DNA of 64,000 bases from Poecilobothrus nobilitatus. Lineage: Eukaryota > Arthropoda > Insecta > Diptera > Dolichopodidae. The notes under the pieces are model-generated. The model saw only the letters and a program-made list of their open reading frames with translations, was not told the origin of the DNA and searched no databases. Location of the stretch: contig OX352773.1 of NCBI GenBank assembly GCA_947095535.1, positions 169,024,438 through 169,088,437 of the forward strand, in the 5' to 3' direction. Position numbers and translations under genes: made by a program. Shown here piece by piece: positions 47,367 to 57,943 of this stretch. Positions within the stretch are counted from its first letter, which is position 1. Each line of letters opens with the position of its first letter.

Positions 47367-48639
47367 ATTGAGGTATCATTTTGATTTTGCCGCCATTTTT
47401 TTTCTACCTGAAAATTTTTATACGAAGTTTCTTTAGGTATATTCTAAATACATTCCGGTTAGTTAATATGGAACGTTACACGAAGGAACAACGTGTTTTT
47501 GTTATTACAACATTTTTTGAAAATGGTAAAAGTTTTCAAGATGTAATTAGGAAATTTCGAACAAAATTTGGTAGAGAAAATGCTTCAACAAATCGTGCCA
47601 TCAAGCTGATGGTTGATAAATTTCTAGAAACTGGATCTGTTCTTGATAACAGAGGCAACATTTATCAACGTAGTAGCCGTTCAACCGAGAATGTAGCAGC
47701 TGTGAGCAAAAGTGTTGAAGAAGATCCAAAAACTTCCATTCGTCATCGTTCGCAGCAATTAAACATCAAACCATCCACATTATTCAACATTTTGCATCGT
47801 GATTTCCATTTAAAGGCTTATAAGATCCAGCTGACACAAGAATTAAAACCAACTGACCATGCATTACGTCGGCAATTCGTTTCTTGGGCAATCGAAAAAT
47901 AAGAAGAAAATGAGAATTTTTTTAACAAAATAATCTTCACCGACGAAGCTCATTTCCAGCTCAATGGCTACGTCAATAAACAGAATTGCCGCATTTGGGG
48001 TGAAGAGAATCCAAGGGTTATCTTAGAGCAACCAGTACATCCACAAAGAGTTACGGTTTGGTGTGGTTTGTGGTCAGGAGGAATCATCAGACCATATTTT
48101 TTTGAAAATGGAAATGCGATTACGGTCAATGGAAATCGCTACAGGGAGATGATCCGAAGCTTTTTGTGGTGGGAAATTGATGATTTGGACGTAGAGAATA
48201 TGTGGTTTCAACAGGACGGTGCCACTCGCCACACAGTAAGAGAAACAATAGATCTTTTGAAGGAAAAGTTTGAAGATCGCATTATTTCTCGTAGAGGAGG
48301 AGTGATGTCGCCACCAAGATCGTGCGATTTGACACCGTTGGATTTTTTTTTGTGGGGTTTTGTGAAATCGAAAGTGTACAGCAATAATCCCATAACAATT
48401 CAAGAGCTTGAAAACAACATTATCGAGCAGATTTCAACCATTGAGAACAGTTTATTGAACAACGTGATTCAGAATTTTGGTAAAAGATTGGAAGCTTGCC
48501 GAAGTAGTAGAGGGGGCCACTTGGCCGACATAATTTTTCATTATTAACCGGAACCTATTTGTAATAAATTAAAATAAAAATATATTTAATATTTCAAAAA
48601 AAAAGTCTTTTTTTATTAAAATTAAAATGATACCCCAAT
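47367..48639 (+). mobile_element. mariner-like (IS630-Tc1-mariner) transposon
   Basis: 47367-47388 (ATTGAGGTATCATTTTGATT...) and the inverse of 48618-48639 (ATTGGGGTATCATTTTAATT...) match at 20 of 22 positions, giving the inner part of the terminal inverted repeats. They enclose one transposase frame. On the right the element probably continues to about 48651, where the inverse reads GGGTGTTCAAA and is next to TA. The left outer end (TCATATAT) does not match it and seems eroded. Unlike the other transposons here, the coding sequence is nearly intact and less AT-rich than its flanks, so this is a comparatively young insertion. Confidence 0.85.
47468..48547 (+). pseudogene. mariner-like transposase, single in-frame stop
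   Basis: It would cut and paste the element in the nucleus. One frame of 359 codons runs from MERYTKEQR to GGHLADIIFHY, a normal length for the family. The N-terminus (residues ~1-60) is a helix-turn-helix of the DUF4817 type (KEQRVFVITTFFENG, ending KFLETGSVLDNRG). A second helical part follows (RHRSQQLNIKPSTLFNILHRD), then YKIQLTQELKPTDH. The catalytic acidic residues are D159 (FTDEAHF), D250 (WFQQDGATRH) and D287 (CDLTPLDFFLWG), with 36 residues between the last two. The frame is broken only by TAA at 47900-47902 (codon 145), just before the catalytic domain, with no frameshift. The in-frame ATG at 47381 lies next to the TIR and adds a hydrophobic stretch unlike the family, so 47468 is preferred. 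As it stands the protein would stop after the DNA-binding half. Confidence 0.92.
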
Positions 48640-48651
48640 TTTGAACACCCA

Positions 48652-49553
48652 TACATATATTATATGTGTTTTGTTTATGCGATATTTTGAATACGAAGCG
48701 ATTTGATAGATTAGCGAAAATTACAAGATTTTGAAACACAAGATTTAAAAATACGATATTTTAAGCGCCCCTATATTTGCATCTAAAATGTCATAAAAAC
48801 TATCATAGCAAAACAAATTTACATTTTAATTATTGTGGCTATTTTACTTGGAAAATTGAAAATTACTTAATGAAAATAATTTGGATTCAGAAAATTAACT
48901 AAAAAGATCTATTATACGGCATACGAGCTATATAATACATGATAATGATTGAAATTGTCTGGACATATTTTAGAAATGAGTAATATATTATATAGCTAAG
49001 TTGGATTGGACATTTTTTGTAAAGAATGTTAGGTACTCAATGTATAATACTTTACAGATTACTTTGGAGTTAATGTGCAAAAAAACTGTATTTTAAATAG
49101 TTAATTTTTCACTTTTTTCTGAGAAAATCATAAGGACTTTAACATTTTGACTTAAGTTTTAACAAATTAACTTGTATCTAAGCTGCTGTACTCAAAGTTG
49201 TACTTGATGAAAACAAAAACTGTATAGTAAATTTTATTGAAAATGGTATAAAATAGAATTTTAAGAAAAGGTTTAAATATAATTCTGTAAGATGATTCAT
49301 ATCGAAGTCTTTTTCTGTAAAATTTTATCACTTTTATTTTAATAAATAACTGTTTTTAACATTATTCTTATTCTTCATTACTGTTATTTTGAAATATTTT
49401 TAAAAAGCATTTTAATTTTCCTTTTAATTATATCTAAGCTCCTTTTTTTGTAGTACTAACCGTTTTCGCGTTACAAACTAAAACTTATATTTTAAGGTTA
49501 TTTTTTAATGAAAAATGCAAAAAATTTTAAAAATGATTTATGTTTTAAAATTA
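48652..49553. other. AT-rich sequence, nothing recognised
   Basis: ACGATATTTT/ACAAGATTT-type words at 48690-48770 recall 10850-10910 and 11230-11260, but no clear repeat unit can be drawn. Confidence 0.45.
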
Positions 49554-50371
49554 TTAGTAAGCGGAGACCGGATTTATATCCATTTGCATATTTTTGCATA
49601 TTTAACGCTTATTTTTCATTTATTACATATTTAACATAAAACTGCATATCAATGCATATTTTCTAAAATGTTTCCCAAAATTAAAAGTTATTAAGGTTTC
49701 AGATCCTGTTCATTCTTATACTGTTCATCATTAAGAAACTTCTTAAATTTTTCACAAGAAAACTCTTAAAAAAATTTAAATTTGTAATTTAAATTTGTTT
49801 TTTAGTATTATTTTTTCACAATTTAATTTTAATTTTGTAAATTTGAATAGGTATGTTGTTTTTTGTTAGTTTAAAATTCAATGTTAAAGATAAAAGAATG
49901 AATTTCAAAGAAGAGAGTATTAGACATCATTTAATAATGCAATGTAATACTGTAAGTGAAACAGAAAACTGAAGATTTCTTTTTCAAACTTGTTCCTATT
50001 CTTAGATTTTTTTTTAGTTTTGTTTTATAAATGTTACGTATGTATGTTATTATGTATGTATGTATTTATTATGTATGTATTTATGTATGTTACGTTTTTC
50101 ATTTTTGTTATGCTTACGTTATAAAATAAAAAATAAATGATAAATTTAACATTACTTAAAAAAAAATAATGGAAAAAGAATTTATTAAAAAAAGAAAAAC
50201 GATATTATTAAAAAAAATTGAATTTTCTTCAATTATACTTTTTTTTTTTTTACTTAATATTAAACAAATTTCTAATGCATATGTTACTGCATATTTAACA
50301 ATATTTAGGGCATATTGATGAGCATATTTTGCTTCTCTTAAATGCATATAAACTCAGTCTTTGTTAATAAG
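49554..50371. mobile_element. hAT-type MITE with 8 bp target duplication
   Basis: TTAGTAAG (49554-49561) and TTAATAAG (50364-50371) flank the element, an 8 bp target duplication with one mismatch, typical of hAT transposons. The inverted ends are CGGAGACCGGATTTATATCC and CAAAGACTGAGTTTATATGC, each then ATTT. The 802 bp interior is non-coding. It carries GCATAT words near both ends (possible sub-terminal binding repeats) and an (ATGT)n microsatellite at about 50036-50092. Confidence 0.75.
50036..50092 (+). repeat. interrupted (ATGT)n microsatellite
   Basis: ATGTATGT/ATTTATGT units inside the hAT-type MITE, about 57 bp. Confidence 0.7.
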
Positions 50372-52464
50372 GGATATAAGTTTCATTGTTCCAGATATTA
50401 TTTACATTAAAGGCATTAAATAAAAATATAAATAGCTATTATTATAATAAATTAAAATGATAATAAGAGCACAAATTTATTTCCTATGAATATAAATTTT
50501 TATTAGATACATTAGAGTTTGATAATTTAATTTTCCTTTTAAATTGTAATTTTTTTTATACTTGAAGAAAAATATCTAATTATATTCCAAGTAATATTAT
50601 TGTTTTTACAATATTTTCATTTCTTTTATGTTTTGTTCAAGTTAATAGATAAAAGAAATAATAAATAAAATTATAGTTTTTATTTTCAAGAATTTTTTTT
50701 ATTATCAAAAACAACTTAACAAATTCAATCACAGTTTCAGTGTTTTTTGTTTTTTTTTCACAACTTCAATAAAATATAATTTTTCTTTTTTCTTTGTTTT
50801 GAATGTTTTTTTTTTTTATCTTCACCAGAAATATTTAAAGGAAAACACTAAACTATAATGTTTTCTTTTATTTGTTACAAATGGTAAAAACAAAAGAAAA
50901 AAAAATTTTTTTTTGTGAAAATCATTTCAAAGAAAAAAACAAAATTTTAAAGTGGAAAGCAAAGTGAATGCTCAATTTTCCTAACGAAACCTAAAGTTTA
51001 CTATGAAAACTTTAATATAAAGAAAACAAAATTACTTTGATTTTTTTTTCAAAGTATTTTTTGTTTAGTATTCAAAAAACCCAAAACTTTTCTTTTTTCT
51101 CTGTTTTTTTTTTCTACGAATTTTACCAAGAGCAAAATTTGAATTTTGTTTTTTAGCAAAGATAAAAGAAAATGAATTTTTTTTTGGTTCTTTTGTGTCT
51201 GTTAAGATATCACTTTTATGAATATAATAACATAAATTTTAATTTTGAAAAATGAATAAATATAAATATGAAATCATTAGCATTGCATTGTACAAGAATA
51301 CAATTTTTTTTTTTTTTTAAATAAATTTAAAATCATTGCATATCTACAGGCGATTGTTTTTATAATGGTGTAGCTATTTCTGTATTTGCTATAAAGAAGT
51401 TTGACTTTTTTTGTTGGGTTGATGGTGTATATAATTCTAGTGTTATGCAATTTTTAGTTGAAGTTTTTTTTTCTGGACAATAACGATTCAAAATAAATAG
51501 CAATTTGCAATTTTAAATGCAAAAAAATTATTAGTACTAAGATAAAAAGGAAAGTTAGTTTATATGAATAATATTACAAAAATTACGCAACTTATAAAAT
51601 AAATTTAATTAAAACTTATATTTTAGTTAGTTACTACCTTCTTTTTATATTAAAAAAGTTTTATTTTGCAACCATTGACGTTTTATTTTATAAATTAGTG
51701 CCGTTTAAATGTATTTTGTCTCATTTGCTTATTTAAAGTAAATTTAGTACAAAATATATTCTATTATAATCAATTCATAGTTAGAGAATATTTCTAATCC
51801 TTAAGTTTCTTTAAATACAAGATATTATAAAAAAAAAATAAATAAAACTATAAAAAAAAATATCTGTTTTCTGTAAAATTTCGATAAAAATTTAAATTTC
51901 TTTTAATCTTATTTCACGAAAAATAAGTTTTTAAGTTTTTTCCCTTAAGGGAAATGATTCTTAACAACAGGCATACATAAGTTCTTTTTTTAATCTTTTT
52001 ATTCTTTATCAGTATTAAAAACCGAGTTTCATTGTACATAAACATAATAATTAATAAAACTTCGAAATCAGGAAAACCGAAAACTTTTATTTTTTAAGAC
52101 ATTATAATATATTTAGGCTTTGCTTCGATTATCGCTTTAAAGTTTGTTTTTGTTTTAAGAGAAAGTATAAATAAATATTTTTTTTAATCATTTTAAAGGA
52201 AATAATTTAAAAATATAAGAAAATAAGATTTTATTTTAGAGATAGATTTATAGATATATTTTTTTATCAACTTTGTTTTACTATTTCAGAATCCTTTTAA
52301 TTAAATTAAAAATTAATTATAGTTTTTTATCAACAATCAAAACTAATAATAATCCAGGTATTGGCACAATATCTCATAAATTTAAGATTGAAACTTATTT
52401 AAAAGTTTTTTTTTTAATTTAAGAGTAAACTTAAGGTTCTATTTTTTTTATTCTAAGGTTTGTT
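50372..52464. other. AT-rich sequence, nothing recognised
   Basis: Among the most T- and A-rich stretches of the window. No gene or repeat unit supported. Confidence 0.5.
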
Positions 52465-52900
52465 TTTACCGACCGCATACATTAATGTATAAGGTAGGTA
52501 TTGTTTTCATACTAAAAATTTGTACCCAAGATTTTCGCAAAAATGCACTACTCCGGTATGGAGAAGGCTGTAAAAAAATGTTCAGCATGATGTCCGTCTG
52601 TGTGTGTGAGGGTGCGTGGGTGCGTGTGTGGGTATGTCTGTGGGCACGTGTACAGCTTAAACGACTGAGCGGAATTTTTTGAAGTTTCATATTTAAGGTT
52701 TTGACGTAAGTATCTCGGATTGATAAGCTTTTGGAGCAAATCGGACAACCGCAAGTGGTAGTTTACTAGTGTATTTTTTAAGTTTTTTACGAATATTTCG
52801 TAACAGAAAAACTTTGTGAGAAAAATTATTAAGATAAAGTTGTTACACAAGTAAAGAGGAACAACTTTGTCATAGAACATTTTTTGATCCGACTAACTTT
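52465..52900 (+). mobile_element. Helentron-derived-like element, family 3 (5' part)
   Basis: TACCGACC (about 52468) and GGTAGGTA (about 52493) form a 5' hairpin like the TACCC/GGGTA one of the other families. About 100 bp later comes TGTCCGTCTGTGTGTGTGAG and a long GT/GC-rich microsatellite (52589-52655), then GACTGAGCGGAATTTTTTGAAG. This order is the same as in families 1 and 2, but the sequences are not otherwise alignable. No 3' end was found. The GT-rich part gives spurious frames on both strands. Confidence 0.45.
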
Positions 52901-54260
52901 ATTTTTTATTTAATTATTTTTCTAAGTCCAAATTTCATACGTAACCATATGAATTTATATGAACAATTTTTTTTTGTTTTTTTTTTATATCTCTAAAAAT
53001 TTTTATACATACATATGTATGTACTTATATCTATGCCAATGCATATTATTCATTTGTTGATGACATAAAATTAAAACGGTAAAATTTTTGTTAGCAGATT
53101 TAATATTAATCTTATGTTTGTTTTGTATTTGTTTACAGTTTTTATTATTTTTTACTTTTAATATTATTTTTTGAATGAAAAAAAATTCATGTATCTACAA
53201 TACAATAATAATAATAATAAATGGATGTATGAATGAATGTACATATATTTTTACGATTTCATTGCATATTATTTTTATTGAATAAAACAAAATGTTATTA
53301 AATTATTAGAAATTAAAGAAGAAGTATTTTGCTTTGATATAAATTATTATGTAAAAAATCTATAAATTTTGGCATTGTACTTTTTGTGTAGTGGTGGTCG
53401 GTCCTGTGGTGGAGACAGCTGATTTTTTATATTCAAATAATCTGTTTACAACAAATACAAACTGATTAATATTAGGGTTTTCATATTATACCAAAAGATG
53501 ATTTTGCTTTTATTTTCAAATTTTAAACTGCCTAAAAATAATATCTAAATTCTTTAAAATTCTAAATCTAATTTCTTTAGAAAATTTTTACATTCCTTAA
53601 TTCACATTTTTCAAATAATTTTTAAATTGTAATAACATAAAAATTCCACTTATTATTATCCTTATTATCCTATCACGTTGCTACACATAAATAATTTTAT
53701 AAAACATATATATATTATATATATGTATATACGTATATATATTTGTGTAATTTTTCCCTTTCACCCCTGAGTTTCTAATGAGAACTTTCTCCATTATGTT
53801 GTAGTTTCGAAAGTAAAAATTATTAAACGTTTAAACCAATAGAGGATGTCTCAAAAATTTTTGTTTTAAGATTTCCATTTCCTTTTTCAAATTTATAAAG
53901 ATAAAGATAAGTTATGTAATATTTAATCATAATTTACATTTTCATTTATTTTAATTTTTTCATTTTGAAATTTATAAATTGACTATAATATTGATATGGA
54001 ATTAAACATTATTGCATTAAACAAAATTGTAAAACTAAGTTTTATAAATCAAGACAAAAATAATATGAATAATTTTCAACAATTCAGTTATATTGAAACT
54101 TTACACCTCTTGTATCTCCCAAATGGTCTTTAAATTTCAGTAAAGATATAAAATTGAAATTTTTATGGAAGTGAATTCTTAATAACAGTAAACGAAGGAA
54201 AAGCATAAATTACATCAAACAAATATGTAAGTTTCATCTGGTTCAAGAAAAAATTTGAGA
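52901..54260. other. AT-rich sequence, nothing recognised
   Basis: Contains a TACATACATATGTATGTA palindrome near 53005 and TATATA-rich DNA near 53705-53745. No gene. Confidence 0.45.
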
Positions 54261-54455
54261 AGCTTTGGTGGTTTAGTGTGTAAGAGTGTATAAAACAAGC
54301 TATAAACAATGAGGGAGTGTGGATTCGTATCTATCTCACACATGTCGTAAAAATAATTCGCACTTATTATGATATTAACAGTCACACCTAGAAAGGAAGG
54401 CTGTGTAATTTTCTTTTCATATTTATGTGCCAGGAGAATAAATCAAAAAAAAAAA
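54261..54455 (+). mobile_element. tRNA-derived SINE, family 1, diverged copy
   Basis: It starts AGCTTTGGTGGTTTAGTGTG (A-box region), has a B-box-like GGATTCGTATC, the CAGTCACACCTAGAAAGGAA block with GGCTGTGTAATTTTC, and ends in A's. It is more diverged than the copy at 55924. No clean target duplication. Confidence 0.65.
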
Positions 54456-55609
54456 CATTTTGAAGAATCTAGAATAGAAAATAACTTCGTTTTTAGACCT
54501 TTATACACTGAAACTTATGCATCTATACCAAAGTTTTAGAAGTAATTTTATATAAAAACTAAAAATCAAACATTATAATATTTATAATTTTTGAACGGAT
54601 TTTTTTTTTATTATTATATAAGAGTTTTTCTCTAAAATTTGAAGAATAAGTGTCACTTGATTTTTCTTGCAAAAACAATTCCGAAATTTTCAATGAAAAA
54701 TTTAAAAATGCATATTATTATTATGCCGCTTTTAAAATCTCTTCTTTTTTTACACCGCTTTGTTTTCTAGGTCAAAATTATGTCATTGTATTTTTAATTG
54801 TGTAGCTTAAATGATATTTAAATATGTAGCAAAAATTAAATCATAAAAAAAACTTTTTTTATTTTTTTAAACAAAGTGAAACCTTCACAATTTTGATATT
54901 CGTTACAAAACGCTTATGCTTCAAAAATTTTTATATAAAAGCAAATATTAAATTAAAATTTGTGTAAAAATATGAAAATGAATAAAAAAAAAAATACAAA
55001 GAAAATACATTTTTTTTTTTTGTTTTTTATGAAAAACTACAAAAATATTTTCAGTTTTCATTTCATCCATTTTTTTATTGGGTTTGAAAGATTTAAGGTA
55101 AAAAATGATTATTTTTATCAAAGAAACGATTCTTGACTACTACAAGACATTATTATTATATTAAAAGTTTGATCAAATTTATAATTAAGAGTTCCCTTAA
55201 AATTAAAATTTTAGAAGAGTTTGAATTTTCCAAAATTAAATTTAGTGATGTTTTTCTTTTTAGTGTTTAGTGATTTATCATGATTTTTTGGTTTGCGAAA
55301 AATTACCGATATGTAAAACAATTTAAAATTTTATTTAGTTAGAAAAAACGCTGATTAAATTCGACTGATGAAGTAGTGATTAAGTCAACAGCTTTTCAAT
55401 CAAAATGTAGGTTTAGGTTTAATGATATAAGATGATATAAGAAAACTAATTAGTAATTTTATATCAGAATTATGCAGATACATCATATATTAATAAGTAA
55501 TAACATACGTGGTGGTATACTATTGAATATTGTGACTATTGATGACTTCACCATTGAAAAGAAAGTAGTAATACGCGCATTCATTGTTGTCTAACGTTCG
55601 GCTTTCCAA
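54456..55609. other. AT-rich sequence; possible tRNA-like fragment
   Basis: GAAGTAGTGATTAAGTCAAC near 55370 is weakly like a SINE family 2 head, but nothing else supports it. Confidence 0.35.
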
Positions 55610-55805
55610 TTCAAATTGTCTGTATCCCTGGCCTTTCCTTTGCTACTCCCTACCCAATACCCATCTCACTACCTAATATATACTGTTTTTTATATTTATA
55701 TTGGCTAAAGATGGAGGTGAGTTTGTTAGTAAGAATCTGACACCACCAAGGGGTATTCTTGGTGTTTTTAGAAGATTCCCGCCTCTCTTAGGAAAAACAG
55801 TTAAA
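55610..55805 (+). repeat. dispersed repeat, copy 2
   Basis: It matches 34566-34790: C-rich CTATCCC-like block, TATACTGTTTT, TATATTGGCTAAAG and then GAATCTGACACCACCAAGG with TTGGTGTTTTTAGAAGATT. Same orientation. Confidence 0.6.
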
Positions 55806-55912
55806 AGATTCCCGGCAAAATAAAAAATCGCCACTGAATTTAAAACGATTATTCTTGTCGGCCAACCTAAACGATATAAATAAAGAGGGCAACATTAACA
55901 TAGTGGAGAATT

Positions 55913-56129
55913 AAAATTCTGTCTGGGGCCTCGGTGGCCTAGTGGGTAAGAGCTTATAAAATACGCTGTAAACACCGAAGGAGTGTGGGTTTGAATTCCA
56001 CACATGCCGTAAGTGTTATTCCCCTTTACGACACTTACAGCCACGCCTGAACAGGAAAGGCTGTGTAATTTCCTGTTCATATTTATGTGGCTGAGAAATG
56101 CATTAAAAAAAAAAAAAAAAAATTCAGTC
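55913..56129 (+). mobile_element. tRNA-derived SINE, family 1, full length with target duplication
   Basis: It begins GGGGCCTCGGTGGCCTAGTG, with a perfect A box (TGGCCTAGTGGG) and a B-box (GGTTTGAATTCC). Next come ACACATGCCGTAAGTG, the CAGCCACGCCTGAACAGG block with GGCTGTGTAATTTCC, and an A tail of about 17. The flanks AAAATTCTGTC (55913-55923) and AAAATTCAGTC (56119-56129) form an 11 bp target duplication with one mismatch. This is the best reference copy of the family in the window. Confidence 0.85.
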
Positions 56130-57278
56130 AGCTACTTATATAGGATCTACTGATCATTCCTTAACCTTATATTCATAAACTTTCCTTATTTTTAAAATTC
56201 TATGATTGCATATTTTTTACAGCGGTAATTTTAATTTTCTCAAGAGTATTTTCATAATGTTTAAATAAAATTTTTCTTACTTATTCTTATATAGTTTATG
56301 TTGACCTACTTTTAGAAAAAAGAGTAAAAAATGAAGACCACTTCAGTTTTTTTTTAATTACTGTCATTGAACTTTGCATTTTTTAACAACCATTACAAAA
56401 ACTTACCCTTGTACTATACTTTTTTTGATTTATATTTTTTTTTGATTGTTTCTTCCCGTCTATTAAATTTGAAAGAATTTAATTTGAAAGGAAGAAAACA
56501 ATGCATGTTATTATTATTATAGGTAGTACAAAATCGTAATTAAGTTTAAAACACCAAATTAATGATTCACTGTTTAAATAAAGAATTGAAAAACTTGAAG
56601 ATATGCACAAAATTATAATGTCATGACATATTCATTCAGTCTTTTAGATTGACTCTTCGAAAAAAAATTTAAAATTTTAGTTTATAAAAAATATTTTTAA
56701 TACCGATCTATACATTTCAGCAGACGGAAATGAAGAAACAGATATCTGCCTTATAACACTGTTACTACATCATCCAGATTTAAGTTTTTCCGAAAGAAAA
56801 ACATAATAATAATATGTTACTAATTAATAAGTTAAAAAATAAAATTAAAAACTTGCTCTTAACTGTTTCAGTACGTTTCCATATAATATATACAAGACAA
56901 ACTCAAGAAATTAAATACTTTTTTGTCACTTTTCCTATTATTTATTTTAAAAAAGAAAAAAAAATAAAAGAAAAGAAAAACAAGTGGAAATTTTTCTTTT
57001 GTTTTTTTCGTAATATAGCAAAAATTATGTAGAAGATCCTTTCAATTTATACTAATCATGAAACGGAATTTTTAATATCAAATATAAGAGATAATTTTAA
57101 AAGTGTAAAACGTATTTAATAATAACAACGTGTAAAAACGTATCTCCGGAAAAATATTTGAAAAACCATTAGTTTAGGATCCATTTAGTTTTTTTTCTTT
57201 TTTATTTTTTTTTTTAAGTACAAGGAAATGCTTGAATTTAATATGATTAGATTCTAAAGTACGCACTTACATATATGA
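56130..57278. other. AT-rich sequence, nothing recognised
   Basis: The 72-codon lysine-rich frame at 56814 is compositional. Confidence 0.5.
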
Positions 57279-57943
57279 ATATAAAGGGTGCTTTTTAATT
57301 AACAACACTGATGTGTCACTGCATAGATCCTTACTAATGATCCTTACTTTCTTTTGTATTGAGGCTACGCATAAAGACTTTTCTAGTTTGCAAAACATAG
57401 GAACTTAAATGAAATTTTCATATATTTTTTTTTAGTTTTAATAAATTGGCATCTAATTTCGTTTCTTAGATCATGTATGAAATTTCTATAAATACTGTTA
57501 AAAGAATATGGAATCTTCTTTGAAGTATCATCAACAAGTTTCATTTTAAAACTACGGGCTTCTAATATTATAAAATGTAGAAGCTTTAATAATTTTTTTT
57601 AAATGCATTTTTATATGCATATACGTGATGAAAAAGTTTCAAAATTTTGTTTTATTTCTAATCTTTGAGTCTTCAGCCAAATTATCAAAGATATCCTAAG
57701 GTTTTGATTGCATTTTAAGGAATTTTCGTACATGATTTAGAAACGGTCTTAGATACTAATTTATTGAAATGACAAAAAATATATAAAAATTTCAAGGAAA
57801 AGTCGCTATATCATGGAAACTAAAATAGCTTATGCTTATTAGCCGCCATAGCCGCCTTAGCCGCCATACAAAAAAAATACCACTGATAAAAGTCTATGCA
57901 GCTCTATAAAAGAATGAAGTTAATTAGAAAACACCCCGTATAT
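57279..57943. mobile_element. TIR element (MITE), about 665 bp
   Basis: 57279-57304 (ATATAAAGGGTGCTTTTTAA...) and the inverse of 57918-57943 (ATATACGGGGTGTTTTCTAA...) match at 21 of 26 positions. The interior is non-coding. It contains three direct copies of AGCCGCC(A/T)T at 57841-57867, a GC-rich spot in very AT-rich DNA. Superfamily not assigned. Confidence 0.6.

Noticed and set aside
47381..47467. Upstream ATG that would extend the transposase by 29 residues
   Set aside because: The added stretch is hydrophobic and unlike the family, and starts practically at the terminal repeat. MERYTKEQR is the usual N-terminus type.
48074..48403. Minus-strand 109- and 61-codon frames
   Set aside because: Shadows of the transposase coding strand.
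52466..52880. Frames with TH/RT and CVCEGAWVRVW-like stretches
   Set aside because: They are produced by the GT-rich microsatellite in the family 3 element on either strand.
55365..55440. Third SINE family 2 copy
   Set aside because: Only the GTAGTGATTAAG head resembles the family; no B box or shared central block.
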